DNA of 64,000 nucleotides, taken from positions 6,143,348 through 6,207,347 of the forward strand of contig OX246743.1 of NCBI GenBank assembly GCA_945910005.1, written 5' to 3'. Numbering within the stretch: position 1 is the stretch's first letter; every line of letters begins with the position of its first letter. Positions 48,901 to 59,814 of this stretch are shown here, in pieces. Origin of the DNA: Isoperla grammatica. Its lineage: Eukaryota; Arthropoda; Insecta; Plecoptera; Perlodidae. The position numbers were made by a program, and so were the translations under genes. The notes under the pieces are model-generated. The model worked only from the letters and a program-made list of their open reading frames with translations. It made no database searches and had not been told where the DNA came from.

Positions 48901-49559
48901 CTGTGTTCGTGATCGCGCTCGCCCACAGGAGTGGAATTAGAAAACCAAGTCTCAGTGGAATAACTCAGAAAACGTGAAAGTGATAGGAAGTTTAATAATA
49001 TTATTTATCGACATGAACGTGCTTGGGTTTAGAACCAAATTGATGTGTCTCGCACCCACGGCAAAGCATGATGGTTTATCCATCGTTTCGCGTCGTAGTT
49101 TATAGGTGCTTTTTAATTCTTATAAATAACTTGCTTAAAATTATAAAACTATGCGCTAGCAATCTTGCGTTTCCATTGGGTGCCTACGTACACGGTTCTT
49201 AATTGTTCGGCCCGGTATTACGAGAATTCAATACAATACTAATAGTTAATAATTTGTTTTTACCAAGAGAATCACTAATCAGAAGTCTTAACATCCATCT
49301 AATAGATCTCTATTAACTCCTTTATTAGCTTTATATAATACCACAGGTCAACAAAAAGTCCAAATGATGGTACGTTATTACGCAACTGTTTCTGCAGTCT
49401 GAGCCAAAGACATTGGAATAATCGTAGTATATCTTTTTTGTTCAAGCTCATTTGGTTTCTGGAGGTATTCTAGGCCATGAAGAGGTATCGCTTGGAGGGC
49501 GCGAGGTATGTTTGCATCATTCCTTTGCCACGTCATATTGAGGGTGAAGGCCTTACCTT

Positions 49560-52500
49560 GCCTTCAACACGAGACCACGTGCCAACAAAACACCTGGCAT
49601 ACTACAGATGACGTTGCATGACTGTCTGGCGATAAGGTCTGCACACTACTAACCCGGCATGCAAACACCCCCCAAGTAGGGTGTGAAAGTAGCAGATCCA
49701 CGACCCCACGTGCCAACAACACACCCATCATACTACAGATGACGCTGCATGACTGTCTGGCGATAAGGTCTGCACACTACTTACCCAGCATGCAAACACC
49801 TTCCAAATAGGGTGTGACAGTAGCAGACACACGACTACACGTGCCAACAATACAACCGTCATACTACAGATGACGTTGCATGACTGTCTGGCGATAAGGT
49901 CTGCACACTACTTACCCAGCATGCAAACACCTTCCAAATAGGGTGTGACAGTAGCAGACACACGACTACACGTGCCAACAACACACCCATCATACTACAG
50001 ATGACGCTGCATGACTGTCTGGCGATAAGGTCTGCACACTACTTACCCAGCATGCAAACACCTTCCAAATAGGGTGTGACAGTAGCAGACACACGACTAC
50101 ACGTGCCAACAACACACCCATCATACTACAGATGACATTGCATGACTGTCTGGCGAAAAGGTCTGCACACTACTTACCCAGCATGCAAACACCCTTCAAA
50201 TAGGGTGTGACAGTAGCAGACACACGACTACACGTGCCAACAACACACCCATCATACTACAGATGACATTGCATGACTGTCTGGCGATAAGGTCTGCACA
50301 CTACTTACCGAGCATGCAAACACCTTCCAAATAGGGTGTGACAGTAGCAGATCCACGACCCCACGTGCCAACAACACACCCATCATACTACAGATGACGC
50401 TGCATGACTGTCTGGCGATAAGGTCTGCACACTACTTACCCAGCATGCAAACACCTTCCAAATAGGGTGTGACAGTAGCAGACACACGACTACACGTGCC
50501 AACAACACACCCATCATACTACAGATGACATTGCATGACTGTCTGGCGATAAGGTCTGCACACTACTTACCCAGCATGCAAACACCTTCCAAATAGGGTG
50601 TGACAGTAGCAGACACACGACTACACGTGCCAACAACACACCCATCATACTACAGATGACGCTGCATGACTGTCTGGCGATAAGGTCTGCACACTACTTA
50701 CCCAGCATGCAAACACCTTCCAAATAGGGTGTGACAGTAGCAGACACACGACTACACGTGCCAACAACACACCCATCATACTACAGATGACGCTGCATGA
50801 CTGTCTGGCGATAAGGTCTGCACACTACTTACCCAGCATGCAAACACCTTCCAAATAGGGTGTGACAGTAGCAGACACACGACTACACGTGCCAACAATA
50901 CAACCGTCATACTACAGATGACATTGCATGACTGTCTGGCGATAAGGTCTGCACACTACTTACCCAGCATGCAAACACCTTCCAAATAGGGTGTGACAGT
51001 AGCAGACACACGACTACACGTGCCAACAATACAACCGTCATACTACAGATGACATTGCATGACTGTCTGGCGATAAGGTCTGCACACTACTTACCCAGCA
51101 TGCAAACACCTTCCAAATAGGGTGTGACAGTAGCAGACACACGACTACACGTGCCAACAACACACCCATCATACTACAGATGACATTGCATGACTGTCTG
51201 GCGATAAGGTCTGCACACTACTTACCCAGCATGCAAACACCTTCCAAATAGGGTGTGACAGTAGCAGACACACGACTACACGTGCCAACAACACACCCAT
51301 CATACTACAGATGACATTGCATGACTGTCTGGCGATAAGGTCTGCACACTACTTACCCAGCATGCAAACACCTTCCAAATAGGGTGTGACAGTAGCAGAC
51401 ACACGACTACACGTGCCAACAACACACCCATCATACTACAGATGACGCTGCATGACTGTCTGGCGATAAGGTCTGCACACTACTTACCCAGCATGCAAAC
51501 ACCTTCCAAATAGGGTGTGACAGTAGCAGACACACGACTACACGTGCCAACAACACACCCATCATACTACAGATGACATTGCATGACTGTCTGGCGATAA
51601 GGTCTGCACACTACTTACCCAGCATGCAAACACCTTCCAAATAGGGTGTGACAGTAGCAGACACACGACTACACGTGCCAACAATACAACCGTCATACTA
51701 CAGATGACGTTGCATGACTGTCTGGCGATAAGGTCTGCACACTACTTACCCAGCATGCAAACACCTTCCAAATAGGGTGTGACAGTAGCAGACACACGAC
51801 TACACGTGCCAACAACACACCCATCATACTACAGATGACATTGCATGACTGTCTGGCGATAAGGTCTGCACACTACTTACCCAGCATGCAAACACCTTCC
51901 AAATAGGGTGTGACAGTAGCAGACACACGACTACACGTGCCAACAATACAACCGTCATACTACAGATGACGTTGCATGACTGTCTGGCGATAAGGTCTGC
52001 ACACTACTTACCCAGCATGCAAACACCTTCCAAATAGGGTGTGACAGTAGCAGACACACGACTACACGTGCCAACAACACACCCATCATACTACAGATGA
52101 CATTGCATGACTGTCTGGCGATAAGGTCTGCACACTACTTACCCAGCATGCAAACACCCTTCAAATAGGGTGTGACAGTAGCAGACACACGACTACACGT
52201 GCCAACAACACACCCATCATACTACAGATGACGCTGCATGACTGTCTGGCGATAAGGTCTGCACACTACTTACCCAGCATGCAAACACCTTCCAAATAGG
52301 GTGTGACAGTAGCAGACACACGACTACACGTGCCAACAACACACCCATCATACTACAGATGACATTGCATGACTGTCTGGCGATAAGGTCTGCACACTAC
52401 TTACCCAGCATGCAAACACCTTCCAAATAGGGTGTGACAGTAGCAGACACACGACTACACGTGCCAACAATACAACCGTCATACTACAGATGACGTTGCA

Positions 52501-52590
52501 TGACTGTCTGGCGATAAGGTCTGCACACTACTCACCCGGCATGCAAACACCCTTCAAATAGGGTGTGAAAGTAGCAGGCCTACGACCCCA
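49560..52590. repeat. ~131-bp satellite in intron 2 of the CCDC66-like gene
   Basis: About 23 head-to-tail units with ACACGACTACACGTGCCAAC, CATACTACAGATGACGCTGC, TGACTGTCTGGCGATAAGGT, CTGCACACTACTTACCCAGC and TTCCAAATAGGGTGTGACAG. Internal units are almost identical, with two main variants (AACACACCCATCAT versus AATACAACCGTCAT; GACGCTG, GACGTTG or GACATTG); edge units are more diverged, as expected from unequal exchange. On the gene's sense strand nearly every unit reads CTGG|GTAAGTAGTGTGCAG. Confidence 0.95.
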
Positions 52591-52740
52591 CATACCCGTA
52601 AACCACTAATTAATCTATTATCCAGTGCAGAGTATGGCAGCAACATATTCATGTACCCTAACTGTTGACTTTAATTGTGGGTGGTTCGTGTGCACGTAAC
52701 ATGAATTGTATAATGTGTTGTGTAGTCTGTAGTTAGTTAC

Positions 52741-53070
52741 CTGTGGCAGTCTGCACTCTGGTTCGTGATAGGCTGGTTCCCACAGGTGCCCAACACCGAC
52801 CCCCCTGTCCCCCCACCGGAGTCGACTCGCCTCGTCGCCACTGGACCACTGTCTGTAAGGGGGGGACGTGCCCCGCATCACCCGGTGGTAGGGGGGCGAC
52901 TCTACCCCTTCGTCTACCTCCCCACTGCGATCACTGCGGCGGCGAGGGGGCGAGGAGTACAGGGAGTCGGGGGAGGTGAAGCCCTGGTCCCCTGCAGGCC
53001 ACGCACGCTGCTTGGAGCCACCTCGCTTGAGAGACGCTTTGTCTGGTCGCTGGCTCTTGCCCCACTTAGC
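52741..53070 (-). CDS. CCDC66: CCDC66-like gene, exon 2
   Basis: A 330-nt exon, acceptor TATTGTGCAG, donor CCACAG|GTAACT, phase 0 at both ends, 110 residues. It begins AKWGKSQRPDKASLKRGGSK and continues with Ser/Pro/Arg-rich disordered sequence (SPDSLYSSPPRRRSDRSGEV, PPYHRVMRGTSPPYRQW), ending in PAYHEPECRLPQ. It is GC-rich compared with the surroundings, so plus-strand shadow ORFs are long. No catalytic domain. It follows exon 1 in frame (NEWQQRQ-AKWGKSQ). Confidence 0.7.
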
Positions 53071-53452
53071 CTGCACAATAACATGTACAAATCCATAGTA
53101 TTATTATTGTTTCTTTATTTTCCAAAAATCTCGGGTGCGTTGCATACCCTGATACAAATACATAAGGCTGGGTAAAACACAACCATAACCAAACTACATG
53201 CTTCTGAAATATAACTTTACATGATACAATAATGAAGAGATAAATGGGCATAATTGAAATATAAAATTGTATAACAAAATTTAAATTAACAATGATATCA
53301 AAAGTTTATACAAATAACAATAAAAATTTTCGTATGAGATGGCCAGGGATGATTCGTGAACACAAAAAGTGATAAGTAAAGACATGATCACTTTTTCTAG
53401 AATAGCCCCGCTGTGTATTTACAAACACGGGACATAACGGGTATTATCTCAC

Positions 53453-53675
53453 CTGTCTCTGTTGCCACTCGTTGGTGTCGCTGGCATAGCCCGAGGTCCC
53501 CTCCTCCTCGTTGCTCTGCAGCTCTTCGTTGTACTCACGTCGTCTCGATAGCTCTCGCTCATCATGGTGCACTGGCGGTAAACTGGGGCTGCGATGTAGC
53601 GAGGCTGATCTCTCGTAGGGTGGGTCCAGGTATAGGTCTGTCTCGGTCACGTCAAGCGCTGACACGTAGCGCGTT
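53453..53675 (-). CDS. CCDC66: CCDC66-like gene, exon 1 of those recognised
   Basis: A 223-nt exon, acceptor GTTTTCCCCCGGCAG and donor AGACAG|GTGAGA. It enters at phase 2 and leaves at phase 0. It encodes TRYVSALDVTETDLYLDPPY, ERSASLHRSPSLPPVHHDER and ELSRRREYNEELQ, ending GYASDTNEWQQRQ. The phase-2 entry means at least one coding exon lies upstream, beyond the satellite that ends near 55700; I did not find it with confidence. The first ~45 nt and the acceptor are duplicated about 16 times in that satellite. Confidence 0.7.
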
Positions 53676-55707
53676 CTGCCGGGGGAAAACAACACTATTG
53701 GTCTGGAGCACGCCTTAAAACATGTGCTTTACTTTAACTAGTGTAGCTCTGGTATAGGTCTGTCTCGGTCACGTCAGGCGCTGACACGTAGCGCGTTCTG
53801 CCGGGGGAAAACAACACTATTGGTCTGGAGCACGCCTTAAAACAAGTGCTTTACTTTTACTAGTGTAGTCTTGGTATAGGTCTGTCTCGGTCACGTCAAG
53901 CGCTGACACGTAGCGCGTTCTGCCGGGGGAAAACAACACTATTGGTCTGGAGCACGCCTTAAAACAAGTGCTTTACTTTTACTGGTGTAGCTCTGGTATA
54001 GGTCTGTCTCGGTCACGTCAAGCGCTGACACGTAGCGCGTTCTGCCGGGGTAAAACAACACTATTGGTCTGGAGCACGCCTTAAAACAAGTGCTTTACTT
54101 TTGCTAGTGTAGCTCTGGTATAGGTCTGTCTCGGTCACGTCAAGCGCCGACACGTAGCGCGTTCTGCCGGGGGAAAACAACACTATTGGTCTGGAGCACG
54201 CCTTAAAACAAGTGCTTTACTTTTACTAGTGCAGCTCTGGTATAGGTCTGTCTCGGTCACGTCAAGCGCCGACACGTAGCGCGTTCTGCCGGGGGAAAAC
54301 AACACTATTGGTCTGGGGCACGCTTTAAAACAAGTGCTTTACTTGTACTAGTGTAGCTCTGGTATAGGTCTGTCTCGGTCACGTCAAGCGCTGACACGTA
54401 GCGCGTTCTGCCGGGGGAAAACAACACTATTGGTCTGGAGCACGCCTTAAAAGAAGTGCTTTACTTTTACTAGTGCAGCTCTGGTATAGGACTGTCTCGG
54501 TCACGTCAAACGCTGACACGTAGCGCGTTCTGCCGGGGGAAAACAACACTATTGGTCTGGAGCACGCCTTAAAAGAAGTGCTTTACTTTTACTAGTGCAG
54601 CTCTGGTATAGGACTGTCTCGGTCACGTCAAACGCTGACACGTAGCGCGTTCTGCCGGGGGAAAACAACACTATTGGTCTGGAGCACGCCTTAAAAGAAG
54701 TGCTTTACTTTTACTAGTGTAGCTCTGGTATAGGTCTGTCTCGGTCACGTCAAGCGCTGACACGTAGCGCGTTCTGCCGGGGGAAAACAATACTATTGGT
54801 TTGGAGCACGCCTTAAAACATGTGCTTTACTTTTGCTAGTGTAGCTCTGGTATAGATCTGTCTCGGTCACGTCAAACGCTGACACGTAGCGCGTTCTGCC
54901 GGGGGAAAACAACACTATTGGTCTGGAGCACGCCTTAAAACAAGTGCTTTACTTTTACTGGTGTAGCTCTGGTATAGGTCTGTCTCGGTCACGTCAAGCG
55001 CTGACACGTAGCGCGTTCTGCCGGGGGAAAACAACACTATTGGTCTGGAGCACGCCTTAAAACAAGTGCTTTACTTTTACTGGTGTAGCTCTGGTATAGA
55101 TCTGTCTCGGTCACGTCAAGCGCTGACACGTAGCGCGTTCTGCCGGGGGAAAACAATACTATTGGTTTGGAGCACGCCTTAAAACAAGTGCTTTACTTTT
55201 ACTGGTGTAGCTCTGGTATAGGTCTGTCTCGGTCACGTCAAGCGCTGACACGTAGCGCGTTCTGCCGGGGGAAAACAACACTATTGGTCTGGAGCACGCC
55301 TTAAAACAAGTGCTTTACTTTTACTAGTGTAGCTCTGGTATAGGTCTGTCTCGGTCACGTCAAGCGCTGACACGTAGCGCGTTCTGCCGGGGGAAAACAA
55401 CACTATTGGTCTGGAGCACGCCTTAAAACATGTGCTTTACTTTTGCTAGTGTAGCTCTGGTATAGATCTGTCTCGGTCACGTCAAGCGCTGACACGTAGC
55501 GCGTTCTGCCGGGGGAAAACAATACTATTGGTTTGGAGCACGCCTTAAAACATGTGCTTTACTTTTGCTAGTGTAGCTCTGGTATAGATCTGTCTCGGTC
55601 ACGTCAAACGCTGACACGTAGCGCGTTCTGCCGGGGGAAAACAACACTATTGGTCTGGAGCACGCCTTAAAACAAGTGTTTTACTTTTACTAGTGCAGCT
55701 CTGGTAT
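53629..55707 (-). repeat. 122-bp satellite carrying a copied 3' splice site and exon start
   Basis: About 16 extra copies plus the authentic exon edge, period ~122 bp. Each unit on the sense (minus) strand contains CCTTAAAACAAG complement, then GTTTTCCCCCGGCAG|AACGCGCTACGTGTC and AGCGCTTGACGTGACCGAGA, then CAGACCTATACCAGAGCTAC and ACTAGTAAAAGTAAAGC. The polypyrimidine tract, AG and first ~45 exon bases are preserved in almost every unit. Past the exon-derived part each unit has GTAAAA/GTAAAG donor-like sites. Confidence 0.9.
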
Positions 55708-56683
55708 TAAGTCATTAAATTACTATTAGGTCCAGGCAATGTCCCAATAACTACTTATTCGTCGAATAGCTTCTTTACTCCACGGCGACGACCAATAAAA
55801 ACCATTGAAATCCTCCAAATAAGCTTAATTGCTACAAATAACTTTCTTATTAGAAAATTTTAAGACCGGTCCTTAAACTGGGGATAAAATATCGAACATA
55901 GATGTTGACCGTTGGCTGATGAAATTGTTATAACTTATACAAGGAAAACGCTCCCGCGTTGCCAGATGAGTGATTTTTTTTCAATGTATCAAACGAAGCA
56001 TTTGCATGTTAAATTCTAAAAAAAAAAAACATTTGCCCGCCGCATGACGTCACGCAGCAATATCAACATGGCGCCGGATGTGAGTGAACATTCGCTGATA
56101 CAATCTAGCTGGTTAAATATTCATTCTAAGGTATGACCAATATGAAGCCGTATTTAGTGCGAATATAACCGGTTGTTGATATGATGGTTTCATAACTATA
56201 TACACAGTATTTAACTTGTCTATAACAAATCACGCATCGAAGACGGAAAAGTCGACGATACGTGTTTTGTTTTCTATCCACTTCAATTGGAGAAAAACTA
56301 ATCATCGGATTTTGACGAGAGTTATTTTAAAATACGCAGGCATCCTGTTAGACTAGAAATAAATAAAGTTTCTAGATAGAAAGGGCCCAGAACGAAAATT
56401 CACAGCATGCACCAATATGCAAGGTGTGTAGTTTAAGGGACCAAACAACGGTTCGACGAGCCATAAAAACGATGCAACCTGCATATTGGTGTGTGCTGTC
56501 AATTTTTTTGAGAGGCACGTTCTATCTAGAAAGTATTTTTTTTTCTTGTTTAACAGGTTGCCTGCGTATTTTAAAATAACTCTCGTAAAAATCCAATGAT
56601 ATGTTTTTCGCCGATTGAAGTGGATAAGACAAAATTCGTATTGTCAAATTCTGTCATGTTTGATGCGTGAATAAATATAACTA
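55708..56683. other. Intergenic or upstream intron, with a long inverted repeat
   Basis: No coding exon is recognised. 56253-56645 is a ~390-bp inverted repeat, listed separately. A TGACGTCA-like motif (GCATGACGTCACGC) occurs at 56043. Confidence 0.45.
56253..56645. repeat. ~390-bp inverted repeat
   Basis: The left arm (TATCCACTTCAATTGG, GAGAGTTATTTTAAAATACG, CAGGCA, TTTCTAGATAGAA, CACCAATATGCA) is matched by the inverted right arm ending TTGAAGTGGATAAGAC, over roughly 170 bp per arm with moderate divergence. Probably a MITE adjoining the larger repeat at 56684-57450. Confidence 0.65.
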
Positions 56684-57450
56684 TGAAAACACTGCGTGAC
56701 GCGTTGATAAGCGAGCGCGTCCATGTTCACAAACTTTCAAGGCGAAAAGTTCTCTGAGCTATCTTCATATAGTGCAATGTAAGAGGTAAAGATAAAAGTG
56801 TAAAAACAACAATTAGCAGCAATATACTGCAAAACCTTTTCTAATTTCCATAGCTATTATACTTCCCAACATTGTTGAATGCTGTGCAATGTGCGTTGCT
56901 AAGATTTTTCGTTGTCATTTCGTATAGTGTTTTTGACGCGGTCCGCCACCGTTACTATACGCAAGCAATAAAAATGTAATTTCTGCCTCTAATACGTATC
57001 AGATCGCGTTTAAATTAGTAAATTCGTGACTGGACGAAAATTTACTTCAATATAGCCAGCTCACAATTTTTCTATTACTGTGTTTCAGAAAAATATTTTC
57101 GAGTTACTTTTCTGTATCTTTGCCAATACTTATTAAATCACCATAAAATGAACATACTCGTGACCGGAAAAATCTTTGTCAAAATATGGTTAACTCACAT
57201 TTTTCCGCCATTTTGTTTCAGAAAAATATTTTACAGTGACTATGGTGTAACTTTGTAACGTTTAAAACGATTGTGCCACAAAACTATACTTCAATTCTCA
57301 TCAAGGCTTGTGGATGGTCCAAATTTCAAGTTGATCGGACTTTCCGTTCAACCGCTATCGACAGACCTAATAAAAAGAAAAAATCAAAAAACAAAAACAA
57401 ACAGAACGAAGTGCCATAAAGGTCTAATGGAGACGCTCGCTTCGCTCGCT
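56684..57450 (+). repeat. Interspersed repeat, right copy
   Basis: Same family and orientation as 211-1195, without the MITE that interrupts that copy. Internally 57000-57080 and 57120-57240 are related to each other (TTCGTGAC-GGA, TCACA-TTTTTC, TTTCAGAAAAATATTTT), so a segment is duplicated within this copy. Ends near GAGACGCTCGCTTCGCTCGC. Confidence 0.6.
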
Positions 57451-57454
57451 TAAA

Positions 57455-58133
57455 AACGCAATTGACATTGCGAAAATTTCAAACGTAAACTGGATTTAAA
57501 ATTCATATGACTTCTTTATTTATTCATCTTGGAGTGTGCGTATTTTACAACAATGTATCATGCGGTCGAGATATTATGTTACCATGCACAATACTCGGCT
57601 TTCGAACGTAAAATTGTGTCTCGACATCGAGGTATCGACTAATTCCTGTATTCGATACATCGAGGTATCGACTAATTCCTGTGCTCGAGCGCTACAACCG
57701 TGTGTATTAATACCGTTCTTAACAACGCGGATAAAAGTTTGGGCGTATAGTTTATTTTTATCGATTGTCGTTCTACTTCTCTGTTTGTCAAACGACAAAC
57801 AGTTTATAAATAGCACTACTGAGCATTATTATTCAAAGCAAATCTGATGTAGGTATGGATTTAAAGATGTCACCTTTTCAAAATACATTTTAATGCTTCC
57901 CTCGATTATTGATCGATTATTATTATTCTCGATTATTGAGTATTTAATAACATATTAAATCAATACACTCATATTTTATTGTTTACTATCTCAAATAATA
58001 TTTAAAATGACTAATTTCCAATGAGGACAGGATACAGTTAACGATACGGCTATAATTCTGTGACGACCCAATTATCACTGTTAATCACATTTCAGTAAAT
58101 TCCAGGAATTATTCGTAAACGAGAATTGTACTC
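57455..58133. other. No recognisable gene
   Basis: AT-rich DNA with a short direct repeat TCGAGGTATCGACTAATTCC (57628 and 57659). A 103-codon ORF at 57536-57847 has a hydrophobic tail but no family I recognise. Confidence 0.45.
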
Positions 58134-58137
58134 TTAA

Positions 58138-58812
58138 AGGGATAGTCAGATGAAAAACTAAAAAATCACCAATTAGTCACTCATTAGTCCATGAATTTCA
58201 GTTATGTGTAAAATACAATTGATATAACTTGCTTCAAAGCAAGAAAAAAAAATAGTGAACAATTAGCTTTTCTACTAGATTCCCTTCGGCAGCTCTGCTG
58301 CATTTTTCTTCTAAAGCGTAGTGCAACTGTATCGGTTCTGAGGTCGCTGGCGCCTTCCCGATAGACAGAGGACTCATTGCGTTATACGAGACCAGCCCGC
58401 GCTCCACGAAACACTCGGCGACTGCGGACAGTACCGCTCAAAACAGATTGCAACTTTTCTACACATCATGTCACAAAAAATTAATTGCAGGGTATTTTGT
58501 AGAAGTAAACGTTCGTACTAAGAAGTATGTTATCGGTAGAGAAACGATGCACATTAAACCTCCTTACCGATTTTTGATCAGTGCCCTATTTTAGCGGTGG
58601 TTTTACTTTCTCAAGGCAACATTTTTTTTATATAGGAATTACCATGAGAAAAGTTGCTCGGTGCTACTTGGTAGCAACAAACAAAAAATCACGTTTTCTT
58701 TAATTTTTTAACCGCCTGCTTTTAAAGTATGGTGTCTTTTAGTCATGTTTTTTATATTTAAAGGTGGACATCTACAAATGGTAGTTCTTTAGTTTTTCAC
58801 CCGACTTTCCCT
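58138..58812 (-). mobile_element. TTAA-flanked MITE, copy A
   Basis: Flanked by TTAA at 58134-58137 and 58813-58816. The ends AGGGATAGTCAGATGAAAAA (CTA next) and the complement of TAGTTTTTCACCCGACTTTC (CCT next) are inverted repeats with about four mismatches in 23. The interior matches 33764-34420 in the opposite orientation. Non-coding. Confidence 0.8.
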
Positions 58813-58819
58813 TTAAGAT

Positions 58820-59232
58820 TCTATGCAGAGGTAATATGGGTTAAAAGAAAAATAATAAAGAAAATGCTATGATCGTATATCTTCAAAAATTCTAATAAAT
58901 CATACTAATTCTGAAGTTCGTACGAAGGTAAAGTAGCTATGAAATATGTTGACAAGTAATCATACCAAACACTTTCTGCTAAATACAAGTTCTGTACCTA
59001 TTAGTTACGGGTGAACCGCATATCTTGCGGTGACGATTGTTCGTAGCTCTGTAGTTCCTCTCGCCGCCACCTCGGCCGCGGAGCGCTGCTCGCAGACGAC
59101 TTACTCGCACCATATAAATTCACAGACGGAGGAATTTAATAAGACCCAACATGCCGAAGTGGTGGAAATATCTCCGTGACTCCCTTGATAAGTTCGACAA
59201 CCCGGCACCTCCACCAAAGATATTCATTATTG
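58820..59232. other. Unassigned; GC-rich segment at 59030-59110
   Basis: 59030-59110 is distinctly GC-rich and on the minus strand has an open frame (SSASSAPRPRWRREELQSYE, QSSPQDMRF) followed by ACCC|GTAACT. It could be an upstream exon of the CCDC66-like gene, but that frame leaves phase 1 whereas exon 1 needs phase 2, and no convincing acceptor precedes it. Left unassigned. 59200-59219 is a 20-bp exact match to the 51-bp intronic satellite. Confidence 0.3.
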
Positions 59233-59475
<243 letters not shown>

Positions 59476-59814
59476 TTTAACAAAGAAACTATTAGAACAG
59501 GTAATAATATGGCGAATTAAACAATTACTTACATAAACAATTGAAGTATAAATCGAGTTCCCGTAGAGTAACATAGTCGAATCGTTACTATCCGTACGGA
59601 GAAATTAATTAAATAATTGCAATAAATTTTCGTTTTCAACAAGAACCAGAATGGTTTAAATATTTGAATCTTTTTTATCTTGTTTATAGTTCTTACGTTG
59701 AACATCAATCTAGACTGAAATGTTGTGTAGATCTCTCAAGATATTAAAAAATAGCTTTAATTTTGCGTCGTTTTTGTGAGACCCTCTTTGTACCTTTTGC
59801 CCGGAATCCTTGTT

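Noticed and set aside
49560..52590. CRISPR array
   Set aside because: Units are continuous tandem copies with no unique spacers, and the DNA is eukaryotic.
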